A DNA stretch of 64,000 bases from Agarophyton chilense (taxonomy: Eukaryota; Rhodophyta; Florideophyceae; Gracilariales; Gracilariaceae): the NCBI GenBank assembly GCA_030374765.1, contig JARGXX010000073.1, positions 682,001-746,000 on the forward strand, read 5' to 3'. This document shows, piece after piece, positions 53,746 through 64,000 of the stretch. A program made the position numbers and the translations under genes. The notes under the pieces were generated by a model that saw only the letters and a list, made by a program, of their open reading frames with translations, made no database searches and was not told where the DNA came from. Position 1 is the stretch's first letter. Every line of letters starts with the position of its first letter.

Positions 53746-56700
53746 CTATGAAGGCTGCGATTCACCAGTTTCATGACCTTTCTTCACTACGCAAGTACCA
53801 TACAAAGATAATTGCGACATATTCGCTTCGATATCATTCCTCGTCGTCAAAAGCTCACTCTCGCTTTCGCTCTCGTATCCTTCATCATCATCATCTAAAC
53901 AATCACCGTAATTCTTGGTGCTTCGATTTTTGTCAACATCGTTCGAGTCATACATTACATTTCCTGACATGAAGTCGAACCTGTGGCTCGAAGCTTCTAC
54001 CTGATTCGCATCCGGCTCAAATCGTTCAAAAGCTCGGACACCAGAAGTTAACAACGGTGATTCTTGTATCAATGCATCTTTCTCCGCATTGTTCAAAAAC
54101 GACTCGGAACTCGATGAGGATGAGGCAAATGTCATGGGATCGGAGAGCATGGGGTACTCTCCGCTGAACGACCTTACAAACTTTGAAATAGCCTTATCAC
54201 GCAGTGTACCGATGATGCCGAGAATTTTGTTTCCCATGCTAGCTCCCGCTGAAACGCAAGTGAACAAGGTAAAGAGACAGAATCCAGCTGTTGTGAATCC
54301 AGCCTTAACCCAACCTTGCAAGTAAAAAATAGTTGCTAGAGAGAGTTGACTTACTATAGTCCAAGTTAAAATAAAGTTGGCACTCAGTCTGGGCAAGCGT
54401 CCATCAATATGGCTCTTTGGATGTACATATCGGATTAAATACACATCTACTGCATGTTTGCAAACGAAGTAGAGCCAAGCAAAGTACCAGACAAGGGGTG
54501 CCATAAATCCAAAAAGCAGGCACATTGACATCACAGTCACGCTGTATGCATAGTGTCGAGGATAATCGAATATATCTGAGCATTTAGCTTCTGCGATATC
54601 CAACGGTGTGGTTGCTATTCTTCGCCGCACCATCATCGAAAAGCTCGACGGAATTCGCATCAACCAAAACACAGAGCCAGATAGAGCAAGTTGCACCAAA
54701 TAGTTACAGAGAAAGAAAGCAATATCTCCCGAGAAAAGTCGTTGAAGAATAGGGAGGGCGTTATAAACATTCGCTCCGCCGTTGCTTTGCTTGTATATCA
54801 TCTCCAAAAATTCGGAAGCAGTATTCAGAGCGAGAGAGGGCAAGACGACGGCGTTCATCACGTAGTAAAATGATGTCTTTCGAAAAACGGACATCTCTTG
54901 AGCAGAGTGGGTGGTATAACCCTCAAGGGAGCACGTAAGACGAAGAAAGGATGGGACTACGGCAAACACGACCGCCAAGAGAAGAACAGGTAGATATACT
55001 AATAAAACCGATCGCAGCATTGTGTTTGACGTGAAGAACGACGGTAATAGTTGAAGAATATCAGTAGAGATAGAGTCAACAGCCATATCTCCATTCGATG
55101 TAAGGTTGTTTAAAATATCGAATCCATTGGTACCATTGAAAGAAGAACCAAGCTCCGGAGCAGGAAACGTTGTATTATGATGACCATGATTGCTAAATAT
55201 CACCTGCGGATCACTCAGAAGAGAAAGCTCAGCAAATACAAGTTTGAGTGCTGTTAACATCGCAACGGGGCTCGTGAATAAAATGAGGATCGCAAAAACA
55301 ATGAACTGAACCAGCATTTCTCTGAGAGTTCGTTCGAAGAAAGAAATGCCTATGTTCTTCCAGATAATATCGCCACTCTTTGGTGCACGCTCTGCTTTCA
55401 TATTGCGCAATCTTGCAGTTGCAAACTCCGGGGAAATTTGCTCATTGTCAGAATTGGATTGTATCAATCTAGTTTCGGCCTGTTCGGCAACACGGGTGAG
55501 CGTAGGTGCAAATCTTTGAGAGTGTAAAAATTGTCGACGCGTTTCATGCGGAAGTAAGTTCATAACCCCCTTGTAGAGATTGCTAAATGCAGGAATCTCC
55601 CATTCGGAGTAACTGCGGTGATGACGGCCGATTGTGAAATCCAGTTCCTGTTGTGAAACACTTGCAGGCGAAACACGTGAGCCATCTACAATACGAACTG
55701 GAAAATTCTTGACCACTGAGGCAGCAGCTGTGGGTGATCGGAAAGACAAGAATGCACAACCCATAAATTTTCGAACAGGTTCGTTTGAGTGAGAGACCAA
55801 TTCGTCTTGCAAGGTTGTGATTCTTTGCTCAAGTTCCTTAATGGTTTCCTCTGTACTCCGACGTCTTGCCAAAATAGCAAACAGCTTTCCCAACATGCTT
55901 CGTCTTACAGGAGCGCTCGAAGAATCGTTCTCAATGTTATCTCGAAGATAATCAAGACGATTTCGTGCAAAAGATATAGAACGTAGAATTCTGGCTTCAG
56001 ACATTCTGTCCCTGCACACCAGTTCAACCTTACAAACCTGTCCGGGGTAAATAGCTTGTAACAACGACATGAGTTCTGCAGCAGAGCAAATATCATGAGG
56101 AAGGCCGCGAGCAAATAACATCCAATGAGCAGGACGTGGTGAGGGTGATTTTCGCTTTGGACTGTCTCCTATAGTACCCGTAATGTTTACACTAGATGAG
56201 GAACCTGATCGAAGCCACGCCGATAGCGATTGTTCTCCACCAGCAGCGGTTTTCACAACAGTGTACATGACAATGACACAAAGGGCAGTTATGACGATGA
56301 CGGGCAGTTGCAACAAGTTAAGCGGTGAGTTTGGAGGAAGATTGTGTGAAGTGAAACGTTCAAACACACCACGATCAGTCTTTAGAAGTGACATTAGAGA
56401 ATGAGGTAGACTTTCACCCTTTGTACGAAACACAGCACCACCCCACCAATATACAGGCAACAAGATGACAGTGGCTACAGCGGCGCAGATTGTAGTAATA
56501 ACAATACAGGCTCGTTGGAAAATGAGATAAACCTGTGCATCTCTTGAAAGTTTGGATTCTGAAGTTGTGAAAAAAACTCTCCAGCCTTTCCATCTCATTG
56601 GAGGAGCCGCTCTTACATAGGCCGCCACAGGAGTATACGCTCTTGCAGAGCGAACCGTAGGGTACTTGTTCAGAAGTGTAATATCTTCTGGTTCCAAAGG

Positions 56701-57015
56701 ACCAGCCTCTCTGAGAATAACGTAGCGATAAAACAGAAGTCCCACACATGATGTGGCAAGATTGACAAGAATAACTAGTGTTAACCCCGAGGACATGGTA
56801 GTTTGTTCGTACATGTTCTTGTACGTGTTCCCTGCAGTTCCATTTTGAGCAATGAGAAACGAAGAGTTTAAAAAATGTGAAGCACTGAGCGGAACATGAA
56901 GCGGGAGCATTTCAAGATGATTTGTTGTTGACAATGGCACAGAAAAAGAGCATCCAAGTTGAAACAAGCACAAGCAAAACCACAACCACAGGAGGGAAAC
57001 ACTTATACAGCGCAT
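53746..57015 (-). CDS. OSCA/CSC1/TMEM63-type mechanosensitive cation channel
   Basis: The 1089-residue membrane protein starts at ATG 57015 with a hydrophobic leader (LLWLWFCLCLFQLGC). The order fits the OSCA family. N-terminal helices come first (around 60, 150 and 225). A cytosolic RRM-like domain (about 290-470) follows, containing FARGLPHDICSAAELMSLLQ and FMGCAFLSFRSPTAAASVV. The linker APKSGDIIWKNIGISFFERT leads into the seven-helix RSN1_7TM core (LREMLVQFIVFAILILFTSP onward). OSCA proteins open on membrane tension or hyperosmotic stress and pass calcium and other cations. A long exoplasmic insert near 620-680 carries several N-x-S/T sites. The C-terminus is cytosolic, acidic and Ser-rich. 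It is longer than typical plant OSCA (about 770), through its loops and tail. Confidence 0.9.
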   Translation of the reverse strand: MRCISVSLLWLWFCLCLFQLGCSFSVPLSTTNHLEMLPLHVPLSASHFLNSSFLIAQNGTAGNTYKNMYEQTTMSSGLTLVILVNLATSCVGLLFYRYVILREAGPLEPEDITLLNKYPTVRSARAYTPVAAYVRAAPPMRWKGWRVFFTTSESKLSRDAQVYLIFQRACIVITTICAAVATVILLPVYWWGGAVFRTKGESLPHSLMSLLKTDRGVFERFTSHNLPPNSPLNLLQLPVIVITALCVIVMYTVVKTAAGGEQSLSAWLRSGSSSSVNITGTIGDSPKRKSPSPRPAHWMLFARGLPHDICSAAELMSLLQAIYPGQVCKVELVCRDRMSEARILRSISFARNRLDYLRDNIENDSSSAPVRRSMLGKLFAILARRRSTEETIKELEQRITTLQDELVSHSNEPVRKFMGCAFLSFRSPTAAASVVKNFPVRIVDGSRVSPASVSQQELDFTIGRHHRSYSEWEIPAFSNLYKGVMNLLPHETRRQFLHSQRFAPTLTRVAEQAETRLIQSNSDNEQISPEFATARLRNMKAERAPKSGDIIWKNIGISFFERTLREMLVQFIVFAILILFTSPVAMLTALKLVFAELSLLSDPQVIFSNHGHHNTTFPAPELGSSFNGTNGFDILNNLTSNGDMAVDSISTDILQLLPSFFTSNTMLRSVLLVYLPVLLLAVVFAVVPSFLRLTCSLEGYTTHSAQEMSVFRKTSFYYVMNAVVLPSLALNTASEFLEMIYKQSNGGANVYNALPILQRLFSGDIAFFLCNYLVQLALSGSVFWLMRIPSSFSMMVRRRIATTPLDIAEAKCSDIFDYPRHYAYSVTVMSMCLLFGFMAPLVWYFAWLYFVCKHAVDVYLIRYVHPKSHIDGRLPRLSANFILTWTIVSQLSLATIFYLQGWVKAGFTTAGFCLFTLFTCVSAGASMGNKILGIIGTLRDKAISKFVRSFSGEYPMLSDPMTFASSSSSSESFLNNAEKDALIQESPLLTSGVRAFERFEPDANQVEASSHRFDFMSGNVMYDSNDVDKNRSTKNYGDCLDDDDEGYESESESELLTTRNDIEANMSQLSLYGTCVVKKGHETGESQPS

Positions 57016-57692
57016 AATTTCAACCACGTCATGGACGTATTGCAACGCCCGCAAGCCGCGCCAAAAAAACCGGACAAACAAGAGTGAGCGAAGTTGCGGC
57101 GAAGTAGGTGCGTGGAACGCCTTTCGCCGGACGGCAGAAGGCCGAAGACAACACCGAGGCACTCGGGAGATGGTTTGAAAGCCGCTCACGTTAGGAGCCG
57201 TGGGATGGGAATGGAACAATTGTTTCCATCGCGGTCGCGTGGCCGCAACAACAGCCTGCTCGCTGCCAGGAACGCACAGCCACGCGCACCAAACAGCGTC
57301 AGAAAAAAAAGGCTGTTGGTTTGAAGTTGTGTGCTGGATGTCGTGGCATACGTGTGTCCCTGAGGCCGGAAAAGTCCATCATCCTCACCGAGCCGAAACC
57401 ATGATGGTACGCTTCATCTGCCTTACAGAAGCATGGGTTCCGCAGCAGTTTTTCTCCGACCACACGCCGCGAACAAAGCAAAAAACCTCCATTAGCTCAC
57501 ACTACACGTCTACCAACACACGGACCCCCTACTAGAGTACACTTTGAGCTCCGAAATCTAGAGTATCGAGGTTGGAAGAGCATTCTACCACCCACACACC
57601 TGCAAGTCCCACGCGTTCCTTCACACTGGGGCACACACAGCTACAATCCAATTCCTCTCGCTTTCACATCTCAGATCAGTGGTCTCTAGTAC
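57016..57692. other. Intergenic promoter of the channel gene
   Basis: This 677-bp gap between two minus-strand genes is fairly GC-rich near the channel start. No further gene or repeat is seen. Confidence 0.5.
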
Positions 57693-59312
57693 TCACGTCT
57701 CCACATTAGCCACGACTCCGGCTTCACTGATTTCTGCAACAAAAGCATGTGCAAGGCACTCTTTGGCTGTCGCCCTTTTATCAGGATCGAACCGAAGCAT
57801 GGGTTCCAGGAACGAACTGATTAAAGAAGCTTCTTCTCGTCTGAATTTGTATTTCTCTTCAAGCACCTCAATGAGGGGAAACGAGTCCAAATGTTTGATA
57901 TGTCTCAATTCTCCGTTTCGCGTAAACAATTCTCGACTGAACTCGCCCTTTCGAGTCAAACATCTCGGCATCGGTCCCAGTAGTTCAATCATTAGAGCTA
58001 GATGATCTTCGTCTCTATCGTATTCCAGACTTGAGTGAGGGTCGAACAAATAGTCACCAGTTAAGATCTCAAAAATCAGACATGCTGCCGACCAAATATC
58101 CACAGAGCTATTGTATTTCGTCCCAATGATTACCTCAGGACTTCGATACTGTCTTGTCTGAATGTCTTCGGTGAAATGTTTACTTATCCAACAGGCGTTC
58201 CCGAGGTCGGCGATTTGCACCACACCACGTGCAAACATTTCATCCTTGTCTATTATGGAACCAAGTTCAATCTTTTCGAAGGCATCTCCATCAGTTTTCG
58301 TTTTTGTTCCAGAGCTATCCGAGTCACGCGAGTCGTACTTCGGGACATATTTCACGCTATCCGCTGTTACAGGTTTCGTTGTCTCTACAGGTTTAGAAGG
58401 TGTTGATCTCGATGGTGACATCATGGGCACCAAGGAACCAAATGGATACTCAGATGGAGCAGAGGACACAGATTCGCGTTCCGCTTCGCGCTTCGCCTTC
58501 GCCTTCAGCCGCTTTTTTTGGTTTCTACGATATGTTTTTGAAGTGGGTCTCACACCATTTAACACGCCTGAGCTTTCAGATGCAGTACTACCGTTCAATA
58601 TTTCATTTCGGCGACGATCAATTAAGTACTGACTGTATGCCGTACATTTCACTTCCACTTCATGCATCATATGCGACGGTATCTCAAACAAAACATTCTC
58701 CGGTTTCAGGTCCGTGTGGATGATGTCAGCCTCAGAATGTAAAAAATGCAACCCCATGAGGATATCCTTGGAGATTCGACGAACTAATGACAATGGAGCT
58801 CCCTTGTAGTTAAATCGTCGAATAAGCTTTAAAAGTGAGTTTCCGAGTACATCAAACACAAGACATACGTGCCTACCATTCGGTCCTGAGAGTTCAAAAT
58901 GGTCCAGAAGAGAAATAACTGGCTCGCGTCGATATCGGTCCTTAGTTCGCACGGCCTGCAAAAGCTTGATCTCGTCCCTTGCAGCTTCACTATAATCCGG
59001 GGCTGATTTTTGAATCTTAAGAGCCACCACGCGATTAACCCGCGAGCCAGAAGAGCTTCCAGGGGCAAAACGATTGTTATCCAAACAAAGCCAGACAGTG
59101 GAGAAATGACCAACGCCCAGACGGCAAAGCGCGCGGTAAGTGCCGTTTTTGAAGGTGTCCCCGACCTTCACGGGGTGGTAACCACCTTTCTTGAGAGATT
59201 CTTGTTCGGTTTGTTCACCAAGACTTGATTCGGAGTCTTCATGGTAGGGAAACTGCACATCTGCAGTGGAATCAAAGCGAGCACGCTCGCGTTTTTCGAC
59301 AGCTGTACCCAT
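57693..59312 (-). CDS. SR-protein-specific kinase (SRPK)
   Basis: The 539-residue kinase starts at ATG 59312 (MGTAVEKRERARFDS). The SRPK entry motif YHPVKVGDTFKNGTYRALCR precedes the Gly-rich loop LGVGHFSTVWL, and the ATP lysine is in VALKIQKSA. The catalytic loop is IIHTDLKPENVLF, and the magnesium loop is DLGNACWISKHF (DLG in place of DFG, normal for SRPK). The activation segment TEDIQTRQYRSPEVIIG follows. Between the lobes lies a typical SRPK spacer (about 230-355) with a basic run (KRLKAKAKREAERES) that usually controls nuclear entry. SRPKs phosphorylate RS domains of splicing factors in the cytosol and nucleus. All catalytic residues are present. The RS-rich gene at 49914 is a candidate substrate. 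Confidence 0.95.
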   Translation of the reverse strand: MGTAVEKRERARFDSTADVQFPYHEDSESSLGEQTEQESLKKGGYHPVKVGDTFKNGTYRALCRLGVGHFSTVWLCLDNNRFAPGSSSGSRVNRVVALKIQKSAPDYSEAARDEIKLLQAVRTKDRYRREPVISLLDHFELSGPNGRHVCLVFDVLGNSLLKLIRRFNYKGAPLSLVRRISKDILMGLHFLHSEADIIHTDLKPENVLFEIPSHMMHEVEVKCTAYSQYLIDRRRNEILNGSTASESSGVLNGVRPTSKTYRRNQKKRLKAKAKREAERESVSSAPSEYPFGSLVPMMSPSRSTPSKPVETTKPVTADSVKYVPKYDSRDSDSSGTKTKTDGDAFEKIELGSIIDKDEMFARGVVQIADLGNACWISKHFTEDIQTRQYRSPEVIIGTKYNSSVDIWSAACLIFEILTGDYLFDPHSSLEYDRDEDHLALMIELLGPMPRCLTRKGEFSRELFTRNGELRHIKHLDSFPLIEVLEEKYKFRREEASLISSFLEPMLRFDPDKRATAKECLAHAFVAEISEAGVVANVET

Positions 59313-60739
59313 TCCACGGGAATGCCTCGAGCTGTGAAATCAGCCCTGCAATAACGCCCTGATTTCGGGCTGCTTGAAGACTTCCTACAACGGCCGCGGC
59401 GCTGTGATGGCTTTGACAAGGCCGGTGGCACCTTTTACTTCACCACACTTGGTAGCGTTGCCGGCATGAATGCAGAAAAAGATCCAAAACAGAAGTGCAA
59501 CTCGTGGATGCATCGTTGGGAACCGAATATTTTCACGACTTATTTTCAAGATGGATTCATCTACAAAGGTAGGGGAAATCTTCCTCAGCAAGGCTACCAT
59601 TCACATGCCAAGAATCTGGCCCCAGAATTGATTCGCAAAACCTTTTGAGTCGCATCAGAGGCATCAGCTATCCACCACCAGTTTTCAACAAATAGTAAGT
59701 TGGTATCCTTCTATAAAGGTGACGGGGGCTTTTTCTCAACGAATGGAGGGTCTGCGTCTCGAGGACTTCTGAAGAAATAGTAGACACGAGACAACAATTC
59801 CAAGTTTTTTTATGTGCCAAACTCGCTAAATCGCAAACTGCTAATATTTTGGATTCCACCACCACCGCAACCAAATTGCAGGATTGGAAGCCAGGTGGAC
59901 GCCTTCAATTGGTGTGCCGCCCATGGTACCGTATCATAGATTAATCATGACGACATGCATGCTGACTGTACGACCATTCCGTGACCGAAATAGATTGGCC
60001 GAAACGTTGGAAGTTTCGTTGAGAACTAGCCGTTCCTGGTAGGAACCTTAGTCCAGTTTCATTTAAAGAAGTCACTAGTTCTCCACAGCCACGCATAACA
60101 ACTATCACAGAAGCTGGAGTGACAACGAAAAAGATACGAGAAAAGGTCACGAAGTTTCGTCCAGTTTCCGTCGGTATGTTTCAAGAAGGTCGTGACAATC
60201 TGCAAAAATCTTCGTTTGAAGTGCAGGAAATACGCATGAGCTATATAAAAAGCCGAGTGCAGATAACGTGGCCCGAGGGTTTCAATAAAAACGTGCTTAT
60301 CGCCCTGCTGCCTAGTTTCGGCCAGTTAACAAGAACGCAGTAATGACAAACACACCTCCTCATGCTTTCTGCGAGGGCAATTCATCCGAAAAATGCATAC
60401 TACACTCTCTATTTCTATCCGAAGACTCTTCCCTTCCTTCTCTGCCTTCCCACAACCCGCTCGAAACCTCATCTTTGGAGACTGGGGGATTTATATTTGT
60501 GCGTTTCATGCGAGACAACGACCCAGCAAGATACACGTATCATCACGAATATGCTGCGCCGTACTCAGTAGTCTGCACTGAAACAAATAAAATGCACGAC
60601 TGCCGGCGGTGGTGACACCCACACTCAGGCCCGCCGAAACAAGTAGATACTCGAGCGCTTCACTTATAATATGGTAGCATCCACCTGGGTCTGCAAACCT
60701 CTGCAGCACCTCTAGGCGCTTCTTAATCCTTCAGCATCC
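59313..60739. other. Intergenic, no supported gene
   Basis: The first part must hold the SRPK promoter. A minus-strand ATG at 59513 opens a 42-codon frame (MHPRVALLFWIFFCIHAGNA) resembling a signal peptide. It is too short to call, and I found no second exon. Plus-strand frames around 60119-60615 are unlike known proteins. Confidence 0.4.
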
Positions 60740-61200
60740 GGGCCTGGCTTCTAACGATTCAGCTTTTGCGCCTCGCTACGCTCTTTTCTGCTTCCGCGTT
60801 TCGTTTCGTACGCTTAAGCCTCTAAGCCTCGCATTTAACGCTTCAGCATTAGCTACTTCCATCTTGCACTTTGTCCTTCGCGCATCATATCGTACGATTT
60901 AGTTTTTGCGCTTGGCATCGTACGCTTACATTTACACGTTTCTTCAGCCTTTGGCCTCTTCGTCTCCACAAATTCCGGCCTCTGCGTTTCTTCGGCCTTC
61001 GGCCACCATGCCTTTACACCTTCCGTCCATCACGTTTTTTTGGCCTTTGACTTCTTGGGCCTTTCGGTTTTTGCACTTTCCCGGCCTTCGGCCTTCGCGT
61101 GTCTTTGGCTTTTTGACCTGTTCGAATCCTCGGCCTTTTAGTCTCCGCTCTTTCTTGTCTTTCGCCTTTCTCGGCTCCTGATTAGACCCTCTTGGGCTCT
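60740..61200. repeat. Degenerate minisatellite rich in GGCCTTCGGCC
   Basis: The stretch is built of imperfect units of about 13-20 bp that alternate TTTTGCGCTTC-like and GGCCTTCGGCC-like pieces. Clear examples are CTTCGGCCTTCGGCC near 60990 and CCCGGCCTTCGGCCTTCGCG near 61080. On the minus strand it reads as an open Lys/Arg/Glu-rich frame, which I take as a by-product of the repeat. The unit length is irregular, so it is old or evolving by slippage. Confidence 0.6.
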
Positions 61201-62399
61201 TGGAGTTTTGTGGTTCTAAAGTCTTATCTCTATCTCGAGAGATGAATTCAATCAAGAACATACCTTCTTGTCCTCACAGGTCCAAAAGCTTCCTACATTC
61301 GAAATTTGAAAATTAATTCTCTCAATCTCCCCGGAAAGCTGCGGGGATAGATTAATCAGAAGTGATGGGAAGTTGCATTTGTTTCTGTTAAAGGCTTTCA
61401 TGATCAGGCTGCTGAAAGATGCTTCTTTGAATCATGTTACATCACCAGGCTTCCAACAAAATCAAAAAGAGTACCTGAGGCAGGTTGGAATTTCATGGGT
61501 GTTCGTGACTTTCATGCTGGGTGTGGAGCAAAACCCGGCGACGGGAAGTGCTCTCAAGGTGTTCGAAGCCTTGCTCCCTGGGGGAGGCAGACTCAGAGAC
61601 AGAGCCCTCCGTTCCACCCGTAGTGTGGGGTGTAACTCCCACGGGGGATTCCGGCAGTACCGACGGAGGTGAGGGGTAGGAACCGTTGGATCGGGAATGG
61701 GTATGGGTATCCCACAGAATGGGGAAAATCCGGCGAAGAGGAAAAACGGGGCGAGGGTCGGGCACTAACAGGCACCGGACCCGAGAACCAGAAAAGAGGC
61801 GAAACAACAAAAGAAACCCAATACAGGGGCGAAAACCTGTCCTCGAAAGGAAACACAAAAAGCACGCAACAAGTAAGCAGAACCCCCACGGGGTATCGTG
61901 CACGCTTGTCGTCTGAGCGGTCCCAAGGGGGTGGTTGCACGGAACCCAAACGTGGGCACTCGCCAAGTGGAGTCGTGTCCCTACGCAGGCGTTGCTAACC
62001 AGAGCCCGTTCCGGGTTGTAAGGCCGAAACGATGGCGACAAAGAACCTCTAAAGGTATCGAAGACCAACCTTGGTTACCATTTACTCTGAGCTTCGGACT
62101 GTCAGATCTCATCTCCCTAAGTAGGGCCCACTAACTAAACTCTACAGTAGTGCACACCTGCTCAGGGCCATACACGTGGAGATTCAACTGTCAAGGCCCA
62201 AAAGTCCAACGTTCTACAAATATCTGAAAATCGGTGCCAAGATTAAGCCACGTGTATCACGGGGCCAATCCAACCATGTACCATCCAAAATTTCCCTTAT
62301 AGGCGAAATCTAACCGGAAAACAGTGCCACCTCAGCACACCTTAGAGGGGATCATAATCATAACCCTCGGAGGGTTCAATCCTCATTCTATGAGTTGCA
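61201..62399. other. GC-rich non-coding stretch left of the copia relic
   Basis: Frames are open on both strands from 61490 to 62070, but none has protein character or a recognisable motif. The sequence may be the 5' part of the copia element or an unrelated repeat. No terminal repeats were found. Confidence 0.35.
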
Positions 62400-64000
62400 T
62401 CTTCAAGTATCCCCTGACTGGGCGTTGCTCTACACACACGATCTTGTTTTAGAAGGCGCATACATTTCCAACCCCTATTTCTGCAGCCAACTGGACGTGC
62501 TGGGCATCATGGAATAGCCAACAAACTCGTCTGCAATACTCGAAAATACAGATCACGTATGTAAACTGCTCAACTCTCCGTATGGAGCAGTACAGGCTGG
62601 CATAATGTTGGTCTATCTCTTCTGCGAGAGCGTTGTTTCAAGAAACTTTGTGAAATCTGCTTTGGACTCGAAAGTATTCATGTTCCAGAAACAATAAAGA
62701 TTCATCATCTTGGCAAATATCGTTGACGATTATTCGTTTGCTTCTAAAAGCTCTGAGCTTCTTAGTATCTTCAAGGAGCAACTTTCGGTAACATTAGACG
62801 TCAAAAGATATCAGGAACTCAAGGCATGCATTGGATGGTGTAGTATTCTACTACTCTCGAAATACCGATGGAATATTTTTCGTCTAAGTACGAAGACACT
62901 CATAGGGGAGTGCAAGAGCTATGATAAAGATATGAAGTTGCATCCCCCGATAGCCCGCGAGGTGGTATGTTACACGTGAGATCTCAGCCTGCAACGGCGC
63001 ATCCGATTCAACCTTTTGTAGGGAAATTCCGGATTGGCAACGGCGCATATAGTAGGTAGCCACGTGGCAACCAAGCCTATCCTTCGTGGGTGGAAGCCCA
63101 TTTAGAACTAATTATCCCGTACTGTAGAGGGGTTAATGGGCTAACCAAGTGATATCTAGATATTATTATGTGCGGGTCTCACCCTTGTGCACAGTACATA
63201 AGGCAAATAGGGGAGCGCTGACTCCAAAGTAAAGGAGACAACAATGGATTTACCAACTGTCTTTGTCCTTGTACAGGATTACTTAACCGGAGATCCGGAC
63301 GAGCTACAACAAGTGGTTGTCCGTTCCATCGTACCAACCAGCATCATTGGCGAGTGGGGCCTTACAACCCCCACTCTAGCTCGCTATTGTTGTGCTCTAC
63401 CACATCTTGCCCTTAGCCGCAAGCACCCATTCGGTAGTCCGGAACACTGTCGCAGGTGTCTGCTCTCTCCGTTAGAGCGGATACTACAGATGGAGCATTC
63501 AATTCTCTCTACTCGGCATCAGGGTCACATAGTATGGATACGCTCTGCCACTGCTCAAGCGGTTTGGCATGCAGAAATCCAACCGGGTTGGGTCACCTTT
63601 ACCAACTGCAGTCGATCTCCTACCAACCAAGGAGAAGGAGAACATACTCTCCACAAGCGATCATGCGAACTGTGGCCCTAAAATTGGTGGACTTCTCTAC
63701 ATAGCGGTATTCACTCCCACGGATCTTTCCTATCCGGTTTTGGCTCTTTCAAAACATTTGCACAACCATTTTGAACGACATTTATTCCTTCTAAAAAGAA
63801 TTCTTAGATACTTGGTGAGTAATATTAACCATGGACTTCACTTTCCACCTGTTTGTTTTATTTCTCCGCTTTTCTTCGTGCATTCGCTGACGCTGATTGG
63901 GGCGGCTGTATTCAGAAAAGAAGATCCAAATCTAGGTACTTAATCGTTTTCAACGACGCACCGATCTTGTAAAAGTCTAAGCGACAAACTGTGATTGCAC
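62400..64000 (+). mobile_element. Ty1/copia LTR retrotransposon relic, interrupted by a solo LTR
   Basis: Copia-type reverse transcriptase pieces are visible: the DHVCKLLNSPYGAVQAG segment near 62550 and the catalytic NIVDDYSFASKSSELLSIFK near 62720. The RNase H-side block, GGLLYIAVFTPTDLSYPVLA then LKRILRYLVSNINHGL, is near 63690-63830. The piece runs off the right edge. A 650-bp Ty3-type solo LTR sits inside it. The relic is older than that insertion and is broken in several places. No LTR of its own was recognised. Confidence 0.82.
62839..63488 (+). repeat. Solo LTR of the Ty3 family, with GATGG target duplication
   Basis: This begins TGTAGTATTCTA and ends ATACTACA, like the LTRs at 20037 and 27767. 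It is flanked by GATGG at 62834-62838 and GATGG at 63489-63493, a perfect 5-bp target duplication. It is clearly more diverged from the other two LTRs than they are from each other. A reading frame starting at 63244 is open to the end of the LTR (MDLPTVFVLVQDYLTGDPDE at its start). No internal element sequence follows, so recombination between two LTRs is inferred. Confidence 0.9.

Noticed and set aside
59385-59600. Short minus-strand frame with a signal-peptide-like start at 59513
   Set aside because: It is only 42 codons from the ATG, no continuation exon was found, and it lies in the SRPK promoter.
61100-61140. TTCGAATCC, resembling a tRNA B box
   Set aside because: No A box, acceptor stem or anticodon arm can be folded around it. 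It lies inside the minisatellite.
61493-62068. Minus-strand 191-codon frame
   Set aside because: Both strands are open in this GC-rich stretch. There is no domain, and the composition is like translated repeat DNA.

Overview
The window is nuclear DNA of a photosynthetic eukaryote, most likely a red alga. That assignment is an inference. It rests on host genes for meiosis (MND1), sterol synthesis (CYP51), an SR-protein kinase and an OSCA channel, next to a photosystem II assembly factor-like protein and an RsuA-type pseudouridine synthase with a probable targeting leader. Host genes are dense and mostly intronless. The five introns I can support are 74-148 bp long, start GTAAGT or GTGTGT, and have a CTAAC/CTGAC-like branch site. 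I see no rRNA, tRNA or CRISPR array.

Layout. 0-15 kb, host genes: MND1 (partial, left edge), a DUF4097/FAM185A-like protein, a pseudouridine synthase, a three-exon GT90 glycosyltransferase with a lysine-rich stalk, an armadillo-repeat protein, a coiled-coil protein and a SAM methyltransferase. The 10.5-12.6 kb gap holds a pogo-like transposase relic. 15-33.4 kb, transposon island: a truncated inverted Ty3/gypsy copy (16.8-20.0 kb) abuts a longer broken Ty3/gypsy chromovirus-type copy with two LTRs (20.0-28.4 kb). Then come a decayed two-gene PIF/Harbinger element (about 29.9-31.9 kb) and a nearly whole Tc1-like element with double inverted repeats (32.06-33.36 kb).

33.6-59.3 kb, host genes: a glomulin/ALF4-like helical protein, CYP51 and a cytochrome b5 (convergent, 28 bp apart), two paralogous membrane proteins of unknown family, a coiled-coil protein, a TRMT2-type tRNA methyltransferase, a PB1-like/RS-rich protein, an LPA1-like plastid protein, an OSCA/TMEM63 channel and an SRPK kinase. 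59.3-64 kb: gene-free DNA with a degenerate GGCCTTCGGCC repeat, then a Ty1/copia relic carrying a solo Ty3-type LTR with a perfect 5-bp target duplication.

Functional links: CYP51 and the b5 protein may form an electron-transfer pair, and the SRPK could phosphorylate the RS-rich protein about 6 kb away. The least explained material is the pair of membrane paralogs with an 11-bp motif (TACGAAGGGTA) recurring around them, and the long antisense reading frame shared by both Ty3 copies.
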